Source: JBJXGE01 sp046154185 (GTDB taxonomy: Bacteria > Planctomycetota > UBA8108 > UBA1146 > JAJFFE01). From it: 64,000 bases of DNA. The translations under genes and the position numbers were made by a program. Below the pieces are notes generated by a model. It did not search any database and was not told the origin of the DNA. It worked only from the letters and a program-made list of their open reading frames with translations. Positions 53,173-62,206 of this stretch are shown here, piece after piece; positions within the stretch are counted from its first letter, which is position 1, and the number at the start of each line of letters is the position of its first letter. The DNA is taken from the NCBI GenBank assembly GCA_046154185.1, contig JBJXGE010000095.1, forward strand, positions 10,344 to 74,343, given 5' to 3'.

Positions 53173-55076
53173 CAGTTCTTGACTTTCTCGATGCGGATCG
53201 CCGACGCCTTGAATTCCGCAGTGCCCGAACGCGGATCGCTCGCGTCGATCGTCAGCACATTCGTCGCAATTTCATCCGGAAAGTGCATGGTCATGAACGC
53301 GAGTCCGGCGCGGAGCGCCGGATCGACGTGCACCGGCGCTTCGAGTGTGCCGCGGCGCGAGAAGACGCGCACGAGATCCCCTTCGTTGCAGTCGTAGCGC
53401 CGGCAGTCTTCGGGTGAAAGGTCGAGCGTTTCGCCGCGCCGCAGCGGCGATGGAAACACGCCCGTTTGCACACCCGTGTTGTACTCCGTGAGCCGCCGAC
53501 CCGTCGTGAGCCGAATAGGAAAGTCGACGTCGAGCTTGTCGACGGGCGGATCGTGCTCAACCAATTGAAACGGCGCGCGCGGACCGCGCACCGGATTTTC
53601 CCACAGCCGGCTGTGCAAAAACATCTCGCCCGGGTGCGTCTCGTCGTAACACGGCCACTGGATTCCATCGAGTTCCTCGAGCCGCGGGTAACTCATTCCG
53701 GCGTGCATCGGACTCAGTTTGCGCATCTCATTCCACACCGCTTCGGCGCTCGGAGTTCCCCAATCGTGGCCGAGCCGTTTGGCGAGCTCATAGATGATGC
53801 CGATATCATCGCGCGTGCCCGGCGGTAATTCGAGCGCGGCGCGCACGCGTTGCACGCGACGCTCGCTATTCGTGACCGTGCCCTCGGCCTCGCACCACGA
53901 CGCGCTCGCCGGTAACACAACGTGGGCGATTCCGGCGGTGCCGGTCGGCACGATGTCTTGCACGATCAAGAGGTCCAGATTCTCGAGCAAGTGGCGCGCG
54001 CGATTGCGATCCGCCTCCGAGTCGAGCGGGTTCTCGCCGATGACGTAGAGCGCGCGCAGATCGCCGCGCTCCATCGCCTCGAACATCGCCGTCAAGTGCC
54101 AGCCGCGTGTGGGTGGAATCTTGACGCCCCAAGCGTTCTCGAACTTCGCGCGCAGCGTCGCGTTCTCGACATGTTGAAAACCGGGTAAGCGATCCGGGAT
54201 CGCGCCCATGTCGCCGCCGCCTTGCACGTTGTTCTGACCGCGCAGCGGATTGAGCCCGCTGCCGTACCGGCCGACATGCCCGGTGAGGAGCGCCAAGTTG
54301 ATGAGCGCGACCACATTGTCGACCGCGTTGTGATGCTCGGTGATGCCGAGCGTCCAACAGATCATCGCGCGCCTTGCTTTGGCGTACGTGTGCGCCATCT
54401 CGCGGATCACGCGCGCCGGCACTTTCGTTTCGCGCTCGGCGTACTCGAGCGTGTATTTCTCGACCTTCGCACGGTATGCCTCGAAACCCTCGGTAGCGCG
54501 CTCGATGAACTCACGATTGTGGAGCCCGGCCGCGATGATCTCGCGGCCGACAGCATTGGCGAGCGCGACGTCCGACCCGACGTCGAGCCCCAGCCACGCG
54601 TCGGCCCATTCGACGCTGGTCGTGCGGCGCGGATCCATCGCGTAGAGGCGCGCGCCGTTGTGAATTCCCTTCAGCACGTGGTGAAAAAAGATCGGATGCG
54701 TTTCGCGCGCATTCGATCCCCACAAGAGGATCACTTCGGTCTCTTCGACCTCCCGATACGAACTCGTTCCGCCACCTGCTCCGAATACTGTCGCCAGACC
54801 GACGACGCTCGGCGCATGTCACGTCCGATTGCAGGAGTCGATGTTGTTCGTGCCGATCGCGACGCGCGCAAGCTTCTGGGCAGCGTAGTTCATCTCGTTC
54901 GTGCTCTTCGAGCACGAGAACAAGCCGACGGCGCGCGGCCCGTGTTGCGCGATCACGCGCTGGAGGCCCGACGCGGCGAAATCGAGCGCCTCATCCCAAC
55001 TTGCGGAGCGAAACGTGCCGTCCTGGCCACGCAATTGCGGCACCACCAGCCGCGGCAACTTCTTCAGTCGCGACAT
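53172..55076 (-). CDS. fdhA: Formate dehydrogenase catalytic subunit, selenoprotein (TGA read as Sec86)
   Basis: 634 residues if TGA 54821-54819 is read through. ATG 55076 has AAGGAGGA 5 nt upstream. The frame is continuous on both sides of the TGA: before it NNIDSCNRT, after it HAPSVVGLATVFGAGG, then EVILLWGSNARETHPIFFH. In this family the residue before the His is the Sec or Cys ligand of Mo/W, so the TGA falls exactly at the active site. A hairpin with a GGTCT loop follows. The C-terminus has the molybdopterin-dinucleotide-binding domain (LTTGRRLTEYNTGVQTG). The family's N-terminal Fe4S4 domain is missing here and lies in the gene at 50249. It oxidises formate to CO2. Confidence 0.88.
54790..54821 (-). 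promoter_or_regulatory. Bacterial SECIS-like hairpin and Sec codon
   Basis: On the minus strand TGA (54821-54819) is followed after 12 nt by GTCGTC (54806-54801), a loop GGTCT (54800-54796) and GGCGAC (54795-54790), a 6-bp stem with one G-U pair. The Escherichia coli fdhF SECIS has the same GGUCU apical loop at a similar distance from UGA, where SelB binds. The element lies within coding sequence that is also conserved at protein level. Confidence 0.75.
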
Positions 55077-55142
55077 GCCATCCTCCTTGCGAAAATTCCC
55101 ACGCGCTGGATTGTAATCGAAGGCTTCGAGTATCGTAATTTC

Positions 55143-56009
55143 ATGCCGAACCCGCTCGAGGAACTTCCATTGCCGCCAATCCCGACGCAGCCGGCGGCCG
55201 GCGCCGTCGCCGGCGCGGCCATCATCAAAGCCCGCGTAGGTGCGAATGACACCCAGGTCACCGACCCGGTCGCGGTCGAAGCGCCGCTCGAGCTGCGCTT
55301 CGGACCACGCCTCTCGACGGTACTCATGCGGACGCCCGGCCACGACGAGGATCTCGCCTACGGCTTCCTCTTCACAGAGGGAGTTATCACCGAGCCGGCG
55401 GAAGTTCTCAACCTGAGACGGCCGATCGGTGGCAAGCGCGAGCATGCCGGCAACGTGATCGAGGCCGAACTCGACGAGCGAACCCGGCCGCGACCGGCGG
55501 CGCTCGACCGTATTTTCTACGGCTCGTCGAGTTGTGGCGTGTGCGGGAAAAACTCGCTCGCGGCGCTGGAAGTGACGGCGCCGCCGATCGCCGGGGAATT
55601 CGAAGTGTCGCGTGCGGTACTGCACTCGTTGCCCGCCAAACTACGGGCCGCGCAACTCGCGTTTGCCGCGACGGGCGGGCTCCACGCGTCGGGGCTTTTC
55701 GATGCGAACGGGACGCTGCTCGCCGTGCGCGAGGATGTCGGCCGTCACAACGCGCTCGACAAAGTCATCGGCTGGGCGCTCCGCGCGCGACAGATCCCGC
55801 TCGCGAAGCGAGTGCTCGTCGTTTCCGGCCGTGCGAGCTACGAGTTGTTGCAAAAATCTATCGTCGCCGGGATTCCCGTGCTCGCCGCCGTCGGCGCGCC
55901 GTCGTCGCTCGCGGTTTCGCTCGCCGAAAGGTTCGGCGTGACGCTCGCCGGCTTTGTCACGAATGGGACGATGAATGTCTATGCGCACGGGGAGCGGCTG
56001 AGACCCTGA
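55143..56009 (+). CDS. fdhD: FdhD, formate dehydrogenase sulfurtransferase
   Basis: Encodes 288 residues from ATG 55143; the open frame continues far upstream only as antisense of fdhA. FdhD passes sulfur from IscS to the Mo-bis-MGD cofactor, a step required for formate dehydrogenase activity. Seen are the sulfur-transfer motif SSCGVCGK (CxxC, about residue 130), TPGHDEDLAYGFLFTEGVI, VREDVGRHNALDKVIGWAL and VLVVSGRASYELLQKSIVAG. It is divergent from fdhA, with 66 bp between the two starts. The assignment is secure and supports a real, functional FdhA. Confidence 0.93.
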   Translation: MPNPLEELPLPPIPTQPAAGAVAGAAIIKARVGANDTQVTDPVAVEAPLELRFGPRLSTVLMRTPGHDEDLAYGFLFTEGVITEPAEVLNLRRPIGGKREHAGNVIEAELDERTRPRPAALDRIFYGSSSCGVCGKNSLAALEVTAPPIAGEFEVSRAVLHSLPAKLRAAQLAFAATGGLHASGLFDANGTLLAVREDVGRHNALDKVIGWALRARQIPLAKRVLVVSGRASYELLQKSIVAGIPVLAAVGAPSSLAVSLAERFGVTLAGFVTNGTMNVYAHGERLRP

Positions 56010-56039
56010 ACTCGGATGTGCAGAAAGGAATGGCTGCTG

Positions 56040-56930
56040 ATGACGCGCGTTTCGCTGCTGGCATTCGTGTCGCTGACATTCGTGCTCACGGTCGTGAACC
56101 GTTGCGACGCGCAACCGCCCGTCGCGTTTCATTTCGCAGTCGAGCCGGCGACGGCGACGATCGACTACGACGTCGCGACGGGAGCGGCGCAATTCGAAGT
56201 TCTTGTGACTGTCCTGCAGTTCGGCGGCGCTCCGGTGAGCACAACTGGAATGTCGATGGGCCTTCGCCATCCCGCGGGGTTACTCAACGTCACCAACGTC
56301 GAGGTTGATGGCGTGTTGGCAACGATCGACGGCGGCGGGCCGCTGTTCGGTCCCGACTTCGTGCAAATCAACTTGTACGCCGATGGCTTCACGACCGGCG
56401 TCGTGTACAGCCTCAGCGGCGGAGTCTTTTTCGTCTATAGCCAACCAGGCATCGTGTTTCGTGCGGTGTACGAGACGGACGCAGCGGCGCTCGTCGGCGA
56501 CCTCGACGGCGAAGAGGCCAGCTTGGAGTGGGCCAACGATCTCGGTATGCCGCCGGTCGAAAATCTGGTGGTCGGGGTTGCGGGGCCTTTGTCGATCCTC
56601 TTCCAGCCCAGCGTTTTCAATTCGACGATCGTACTCAGTCCAGTCGCACTGTCCTTCCTACGCGGCGATTCGAATCGCGATCTCAGCTTCGACCTCGCGG
56701 ACGCCGTGGCGACGTTGACGGCGCTGTTCGTATTCGGCACGCCGCCGCTCGCGTGCGAAAGGGCGGCCGACACGAACGATAACGGCACGGTCGACGTCGC
56801 CGACGCCGTCTACTCGCTCAGCGCGCTCTTCGTCCCCGGCGCCCCGCTGCCGCCCGCGCCGTTTCCGAACTGTGGAGCTGATCCGACACCCGACGCGCTC
56901 ACGTGTGAAATGGCGACGGTGTGTCCGTAG
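56040..56930 (+). CDS. Secreted protein with cohesin-like domain and dockerin-like C-terminus
   Basis: About 296 residues from ATG 56040 (AAAGGA 10 nt upstream); ATG 56016 would add eight residues. Signal peptide VSLLAFVSLTFVLTVVNRCDA. Residues ~30-200 form a beta-rich domain (EVLVTVLQFGGAPVSTTGMS, VFRAVYETDAAAL) of cohesin-like style. The C-terminus carries LRGDSNRDLSFDLADAVATL, DTNDNGTVDVAD, CGADPTPDALTC and terminal TVCP. It starts 30 bp after fdhD but is probably unrelated to it. Confidence 0.75.
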   Translation: MTRVSLLAFVSLTFVLTVVNRCDAQPPVAFHFAVEPATATIDYDVATGAAQFEVLVTVLQFGGAPVSTTGMSMGLRHPAGLLNVTNVEVDGVLATIDGGGPLFGPDFVQINLYADGFTTGVVYSLSGGVFFVYSQPGIVFRAVYETDAAALVGDLDGEEASLEWANDLGMPPVENLVVGVAGPLSILFQPSVFNSTIVLSPVALSFLRGDSNRDLSFDLADAVATLTALFVFGTPPLACERAADTNDNGTVDVADAVYSLSALFVPGAPLPPAPFPNCGADPTPDALTCEMATVCP

Positions 56931-57279
56931 CGCAAAACGCGTAAGAGCCTAGCCTTCGCCCGTTCGGGATCCTCCTATGCCGAATCACCGCCCCACCGCT
57001 ACCGGTCTTCGTCCTCGAATCGCAGCGACGTCGTAAAAAAATCCCTGTGAGATTAGCGGCCCGTTTGCGCGTACTGCTGTGCGGGGGGCTCACGTCCATC
57101 TGAAAGGAGTCGATTTCGAGTGGCGCTTGCGTCGCCACTCCTGCGGTATTCGCGACGGAACACAACGAGGAGAAATCGAGGCGGCTCCGCGCGACTCAAA
57201 TTCCATCACCGCGCGCCCGCAAACCGCACAGCGGCATTTGCCGCTGCCAGACGATGGCGTAGAAGGAAGGGCCAATCAA
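56931..57279. other. 349-bp intergenic region with possible third, degraded element copy
   Basis: No convincing gene. The stretch 56946-56990 (GCCTAGCCTTCGCC, GTTCGGGATCCTCC, ATGCCGAATC) resembles the centre of the dispersed elements at 5633 and 15103, but similarity is low. The open frame from 57079 to 57279 continues into the next gene but has no signal-peptide or start support, so the start of that gene was placed at 57280. Confidence 0.3.
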
Positions 57280-58818
57280 ATGCAACGATGCGTCACCATC
57301 AGCCTTGTCTTGTTGTTCGTGATTCCGCTTGCAGCACAGAGAGTCGCCGGACAATGCAGCGTTCCCGATGCCGGCGGCACGGCAGATTTGCCGCCCGACT
57401 GTGAGTACGTGGGTCCATACGAGTATCACCGGATGAATATGGGGCTGCCGTTTGGCGCCAGCATCAGCGCCAACCTGCTGCATCACAACTTCTCGAACAT
57501 CATGCGCAATCCAGGCGGCTCGCTCGGCGGTGAGGTCGAACAGTTCAACTCGGAACTCGAAATCGAGCTGATCGGACTCGGGCTCGTGTCCAGCTACTCC
57601 CGCACGCTGCAGTTCCAGGCGCAATGCGAGGTGCACACCGGGCCGCGCTCGATCGGCTCGCCGGTGCAGACTTTTGCGAATGATATGTACCAGTTGCAGG
57701 GGCAGCTTCCATCCGGTGATCCCGACTTCTCGTTCCTGCAAATCACGGCCGGCACAGCTCTAGGAATGTCGAGCCCCGGACAAACCACGCTCACGCAACT
57801 CCCAAGCGGCGATTGGTCCGTCGACAGCTACTTCAATATTAACTACCAAATCAGCTTTGTCGGCGCGGCCGGTGGGCCGTTCGCCGGATTCGCCGGCACG
57901 AGTAGTGGAGCGGTGCAGATGGCCGTTGGCGCATCAGCGAATTTCTTTGAAGACTTCGATGGCTACTCTCCGGGATCTAGTATCGCCGGGCAGGGCACTT
58001 GGAATACTTGGGACGCAGTTCCGCTAGTCGACGCGCCGGTGAGTTCGGCTCAAGCATTCAGCCCCGGGAATTCACTCCTTATCGCGGGATCGGCCGACAT
58101 CGTGCGGGTGTTCACGGGCATCACCACGGGGGCTCACGTCGTGTCCGCAATGACGTATGTGCCGTCGAGTCAGACGGGAACTCTGTGGTTCATCTTGCTG
58201 AACACTTATGCTCCCGGTGGACCCTATGACTGGTCGGTGCAGTTGAGCTTCAGCGCCACATCCGGGATCGTCTCCGACCTCGGTGGGTCTGTGGGCGGCC
58301 CTCCGATCGGTGGCACAACGCCGTTGATAACGGACCTGTGGGTACCAGTCCGAGTCGAGATCGACCTCGACAACAACTTGCACAGTATTTTCTACAACAA
58401 CGTCCCGCTGCGGCTCGCGAGTATTTTCAGTGGTGGTGCGAATGAACTGCGTTGCATCGACCTATATTCACAGGCGAGTTCTGAATCCTACTTCGACGAT
58501 GTGCGTGTCGAGATTTCGGGAAGCGGGCCGTCAGCACCTCAATTTCGCCGTGGTGACGTGAACCGCGACGGCGCGTTCAACATCGCCGACGCCGTCTCGC
58601 TGCTCTCGTCGCTGTTCGGGGGTGCGCCGGCGCCAAGCTGCGCGAAAGCCGCCGACGCAAACGACGATGGCTCAGTCAACATCGCGGACGCGGTAACGAT
58701 ATTGAACAGGCTCTTCGTGCCGGGCTCGCCACTTCTGCCAGCGCCGGGCCCGACGACGTGCGGTCCGGACCCGACGGCCGACGCGTTGACCTGCGTCACG
58801 GGCGCTCCGTGCCCGTAG
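57280..58818 (+). CDS. Secreted lectin-like protein with dockerin-like C-terminus
   Basis: Encodes 512 residues from ATG 57280, after AAGGAAGGG. Signal peptide VTISLVLLFVIPLAAQRVAG. Residues ~35-215 are an unrecognised beta-rich domain (LLHHNFSNIM, DPDFSFLQITAGTALG). Residues ~220-415 resemble a concanavalin-A-type jellyroll (NFFEDFDGYSPGSSIAGQG, SESYFDDVRVEI). The C-terminus shows FRRGDVNRDGAFNIAD, DANDDGSVNIAD, CGPDPTADALTC and terminal GAPCP. Likely surface or matrix protein. Its transcript meets a perfect bidirectional hairpin at 58875. Confidence 0.78.
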   Translation: MQRCVTISLVLLFVIPLAAQRVAGQCSVPDAGGTADLPPDCEYVGPYEYHRMNMGLPFGASISANLLHHNFSNIMRNPGGSLGGEVEQFNSELEIELIGLGLVSSYSRTLQFQAQCEVHTGPRSIGSPVQTFANDMYQLQGQLPSGDPDFSFLQITAGTALGMSSPGQTTLTQLPSGDWSVDSYFNINYQISFVGAAGGPFAGFAGTSSGAVQMAVGASANFFEDFDGYSPGSSIAGQGTWNTWDAVPLVDAPVSSAQAFSPGNSLLIAGSADIVRVFTGITTGAHVVSAMTYVPSSQTGTLWFILLNTYAPGGPYDWSVQLSFSATSGIVSDLGGSVGGPPIGGTTPLITDLWVPVRVEIDLDNNLHSIFYNNVPLRLASIFSGGANELRCIDLYSQASSESYFDDVRVEISGSGPSAPQFRRGDVNRDGAFNIADAVSLLSSLFGGAPAPSCAKAADANDDGSVNIADAVTILNRLFVPGSPLLPAPGPTTCGPDPTADALTCVTGAPCP

Positions 58819-58874
58819 TCGACTACGCGCGGTTCGACACCGCGTCGTAGCGCGAAGTTCAATCGACACGAAGC

Positions 58875-58908
58875 GAGTGGGCCGAAGCGATCGCGCTTCG
58901 GCCCACTC
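58875..58908. terminator. Perfect 15-bp hairpin between convergent genes
   Basis: GAGTGGGCCGAAGCG (58875-58889), loop ATCG, CGCTTCGGCCCACTC (58894-58908). It lies between the stop of the lectin-like gene (58818) and the stop of the sigma gene (58928), as expected of a shared terminator. There is no T-run. Confidence 0.75.
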
Positions 58909-58927
58909 ACATTGCTGCACGCGCGCT

Positions 58928-59494
58928 TTAATCTACTCGCATTTTGCGCCGCAACCACGCGCGCGCCATGCGCCAATCGTCTTCGATGGTGCGTTCAGAG
59001 AGTTCGAGTTGTTGCGCCACGTCAGCGCTCGAGAGCCCCGCGAAGAATCGCAATTCGACCACTCGAGCTTGGCGCGGCTCGAGTTGCTCCAATGATTCCA
59101 TAGCCTCGTCGAGCGCCAACAAGTCGATCGCGTCAGCGTCCTGGCCGGCTACTTCGTCGTGAAGCGTTATCTGAGTCCAAGCTCCGCCGCGCTTTTCGGC
59201 ATTCGCGCGTCGAGCGTGATCCACCAACACCCGGCGCATCGCCAAAGCTGCGATCGCCATGAAGTGTCCTTGATCGCGCCATTCCACCCGACTCTGGTCG
59301 ATCAGTCGCAAGAATGCTTCATGCACGAGCGCGGTCGGTTGCAGGATGTGACCTGGGCCCTCTCGCGCCATGTGCGAGTTCGCGAGCGCCCGCAACTCAG
59401 CGTACAGATCGTCGAGCAGTTGCGCGGTCGATGTTTTCTCGCCGCTTCGACTCTCAAGCAAAGTGCTCGTCAAGTCCCGTGTTCGATGGATCAT
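58928..59494 (-). CDS. ECF-type sigma factor (planctomycete-expanded subfamily)
   Basis: Encodes 188 residues from ATG 59494, preceded by GAGGGG; the open frame to 59599 would need a TTG start. Region 2 is STAQLLDDLYAELRALANSH with QPTALVHEAFLRLI. GHFMAIAALAMRRVLVDHAR is the signature of the ECF subfamily greatly expanded in Planctomycetota. Region 4 is ARVVELRFFAGLSSADVAQQ followed by LELSERTIEDDWRMARAWL. It has no anti-sigma neighbour. Instead it is divergent from a Ser/Thr kinase, suggesting control by phosphorylation, as known for some members of this group. Confidence 0.9.
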   Translation of the reverse strand: MIHRTRDLTSTLLESRSGEKTSTAQLLDDLYAELRALANSHMAREGPGHILQPTALVHEAFLRLIDQSRVEWRDQGHFMAIAALAMRRVLVDHARRANAEKRGGAWTQITLHDEVAGQDADAIDLLALDEAMESLEQLEPRQARVVELRFFAGLSSADVAQQLELSERTIEDDWRMARAWLRRKMRVD

Positions 59495-59621
59495 GTCCCC
59501 TCGAATTCCACGCACCGCGTCGTGCCAAGAGTCGGATGTCGATGTTCGCCCAAGTGGAGTGTTGCCGCGGATTCTCTCGCTCAATAGGATGCGTCGCAAG
59601 TCAATGGGCAGGATTCGTGTG

Positions 59622-62066
59622 ATGAACCCAGCAAGATTTCACCAGCTGCGGGATGTCTTCGTGCGCGCACGACTCGTCGGCGCGGCGGAGCGCCCGCAAT
59701 TCTTGTTCTCGGTTTGTGCCGACGACTTGCAACTGCGGCAGGACGTCGAAGCGTTGCTGGTCGAAGACGCGCGCGACTCGTTCTTCGACCGGCCGTTGGC
59801 CGTTACGGATCCGCAGTGGCTTGTCGCGGCGGAGGCAACCGACTGGCGCCAGCCGGAGCGTATCGGTGAGTTTCGCATTTTGGACCGGCTCGGCGACGGC
59901 GGGATGGGCGTCGTCTACCTCGCCGAGCAAGACCGCCCACGGCGGCGCGTCGCGGTCAAAATTCTCAACCCAATCCTCGTCACGCGCGAACGCCTCCGCC
60001 GCTTCGAGTTCGAGAGCGAAGCGCTGGGACGGTTGGATCACCCGGCGATCGTGAAAGTCCACGCCGCGGGTGTCTGCGCGACGGGAGGCATGTCCGTCCC
60101 GTACATCGCGATGGAGCTCGTAGAAGGAAAGTCACTGCGCGAGCACGCCGATTCGAATGCGATCGACACGATGAAGCGCGTGGCGCTGCTCGCCGCTATT
60201 TGCGATGGCGTCCATCATGCTCACCTGCATGGGTTGATTCACCGCGATTTGAAGCCTTCAAACATTCTGGTCACCGCCGCCGGCGAACCGAAGATCCTCG
60301 ACTTCGGTGTTGCTCGAGCCGTCGAACCGGCGACGACCGCAACGCTCGTCGCGACGCGCGAAGGTCAAATACTCGGCACACTCCCCTACATGAGTCCCGA
60401 GCAACTCGGCACGGAAACGGAGCGTACCGATTTTCGAGCTGATATTTACGCCATCGGTGTCCTCGCCTACGAGTTGCTCGGCGGCCGCTTGCCTTTCGCG
60501 TTTAGCGAGCCGACGCTCGCGTGCGTGATCCAGACGATTCTGGGCCAAGATCCCGATCCCCTCGGCACGCTTCGGCCGGAGTTGCGCGGCGACTTGGAAA
60601 GCATCGTCGCTAAAGCCCTGGAGAAGAACCGCGCGCTGCGTTATGCGTCCGCGCTCGAGTTCGCGCAGGATCTCCGGCGGTTTCTCGCCAATGAGCCGGT
60701 CACGGCGCGTCCGGCCGGGCGCATTTATCGGCTCCGAAAATTCGTCGCGCGCCATCGCATCGCCGCCGCTGTTGGCGTCGGCATCAGCTTATTGGTGCTG
60801 GTCGCGGTAGGCGGGATTCTGCACGAGACGCGGCAGCGGTTGGCCGAAGCTCGGCGCAAGAACGCCATTTTTGACAAGATCCACGAGCTCGTGCAGCTCG
60901 CGAATCCGATGCATAGCAGTGTGGTTTTCAATGATATTCCTCGCGCGCTGTTGGAGGAGGCGGGGCGCGCAACAGGAAGCGTCGAAGCCGAAGAGCCCGG
61001 ACTCGTCGCCGACCTCTATCGACAAATCGGACTCTGCTACGTGGGGCTCGGCGACGCCACCGCCGCGCGCGACTACTATCTCCGCGGCCTGCGCTTACTC
61101 GAACAGCACGTCGAACCGACCGATGCTCGGCTTGGGAGTCTGCATTTCATGATCGCAGCCTGCCTCACGAATCAACAGCACGCGTTGCCGGAAGCGCTGC
61201 GGCACGTGGAAGCGGCGCTGGAAAACCTGCGGCGCTCACTTGGAGAAACGCATCCTTTCACCGTTAAAACACGGCTGCTCCTCAGCCAGATTCTCGCGGC
61301 CCAAGGTGACGATCTCCAGCAAGTCTGGAGTGTGGTCCTCGCCGCGACCTCCTCACTGCTACTCGTGATCAGCCCGCACGAGGAGATGCCCGCCGAACTG
61401 GTCAGCGAGCTGCGCCGGTTTCAGCAACTCGCGCGCAACGGCGATGTCGCGGAGCTAAGCGCAGCGCTTTGGACTTACAAGCGCGAGCAAGCCGCACGAG
61501 TGGCGATGCTCTGGAACGCCGGGCGCTCCGAAGAAGTGTACGAATTGATTCGCGCGCATACTTTGCCGATCTATTCGCTGCGAGCCTTGCGGGCCGAATT
61601 ACCGATGTTCGTGGCGGGCGCCGCACAAATACTCGAGCGGCAGGGTGAGTCCTTCGCGGTGGTTGAGCCGCTGCTGCGCTACGCGGTACGCGTGGCGCGC
61701 GAAGAAGTCGGCGCCGACTCCATGTCGGAGGCTTGGGCGCTGCAAACGTTGGCCGAGAAACTACTCGAACACGGTAAGCCCGTCGGCACCGCGGAACTCG
61801 ATTCAGTGCGAACTTTCTGCGCTCGCGCACTCAAGGCTTCGCATCCGCTCGCGCTGCGAAATCGGCTCGCACAGTCGATACAGTTCCTCGCCGTGGGCGA
61901 ACTCGAGGCGGCACGCGAAGCGGTGGCGGACGCGATCAAGCACACCGTGGACAACACGCGCCGCACGGACCGTCGACTGCTCCATATGGTGTCTGCCGCC
62001 GCCGCCAAATTTCGCGCGCAGGGCGAGATCGAGTACGCCGATCGACTGGACCAACTGCAGGACTAG
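59622..62066 (+). CDS. Membrane-spanning Hanks-type Ser/Thr protein kinase with TPR-like extracellular part
   Basis: About 814 residues from ATG 59622; ATG 59604 and an open frame to 59370 exist. The kinase domain (~85-365) has a glycine loop RLGDGGMGVVYLAE, VAVKIL lysine, HRDLKPSNILV catalytic loop, DFGVARAVEP and GTLPYMSPEQL. A transmembrane helix (AAAVGVGISLLVLVAVGGIL, ~388-407) is followed by helical TPR-like repeats (DLYRQIGLCYVGLGDATAAR, EALRHVEAALENLRRSLGE). The intracellular kinase probably signals to the divergent sigma factor. All catalytic residues are present. Confidence 0.9.
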   Translation: MNPARFHQLRDVFVRARLVGAAERPQFLFSVCADDLQLRQDVEALLVEDARDSFFDRPLAVTDPQWLVAAEATDWRQPERIGEFRILDRLGDGGMGVVYLAEQDRPRRRVAVKILNPILVTRERLRRFEFESEALGRLDHPAIVKVHAAGVCATGGMSVPYIAMELVEGKSLREHADSNAIDTMKRVALLAAICDGVHHAHLHGLIHRDLKPSNILVTAAGEPKILDFGVARAVEPATTATLVATREGQILGTLPYMSPEQLGTETERTDFRADIYAIGVLAYELLGGRLPFAFSEPTLACVIQTILGQDPDPLGTLRPELRGDLESIVAKALEKNRALRYASALEFAQDLRRFLANEPVTARPAGRIYRLRKFVARHRIAAAVGVGISLLVLVAVGGILHETRQRLAEARRKNAIFDKIHELVQLANPMHSSVVFNDIPRALLEEAGRATGSVEAEEPGLVADLYRQIGLCYVGLGDATAARDYYLRGLRLLEQHVEPTDARLGSLHFMIAACLTNQQHALPEALRHVEAALENLRRSLGETHPFTVKTRLLLSQILAAQGDDLQQVWSVVLAATSSLLLVISPHEEMPAELVSELRRFQQLARNGDVAELSAALWTYKREQAARVAMLWNAGRSEEVYELIRAHTLPIYSLRALRAELPMFVAGAAQILERQGESFAVVEPLLRYAVRVAREEVGADSMSEAWALQTLAEKLLEHGKPVGTAELDSVRTFCARALKASHPLALRNRLAQSIQFLAVGELEAAREAVADAIKHTVDNTRRTDRRLLHMVSAAAAKFRAQGEIEYADRLDQLQD

Positions 62067-62206
62067 TCCTTAAACCAGCGCGTAGCGGTTGTTCGCCGCG
62101 CCTGCGCCGATCCGGTGCCGATAGTTCGGCGTCGTGTACGCGGTGGTATTATGTGGCCTCTAAACTCTCCGATTAGAACCGAACTACGTTGGGAAGAGGG
62201 CTGACG

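Noticed and set aside
54222..55142. Long plus-strand extension upstream of fdhD
   Set aside because: It is antisense to fdhA, which has clear family motifs. FdhD homology begins only at ATG 55143.
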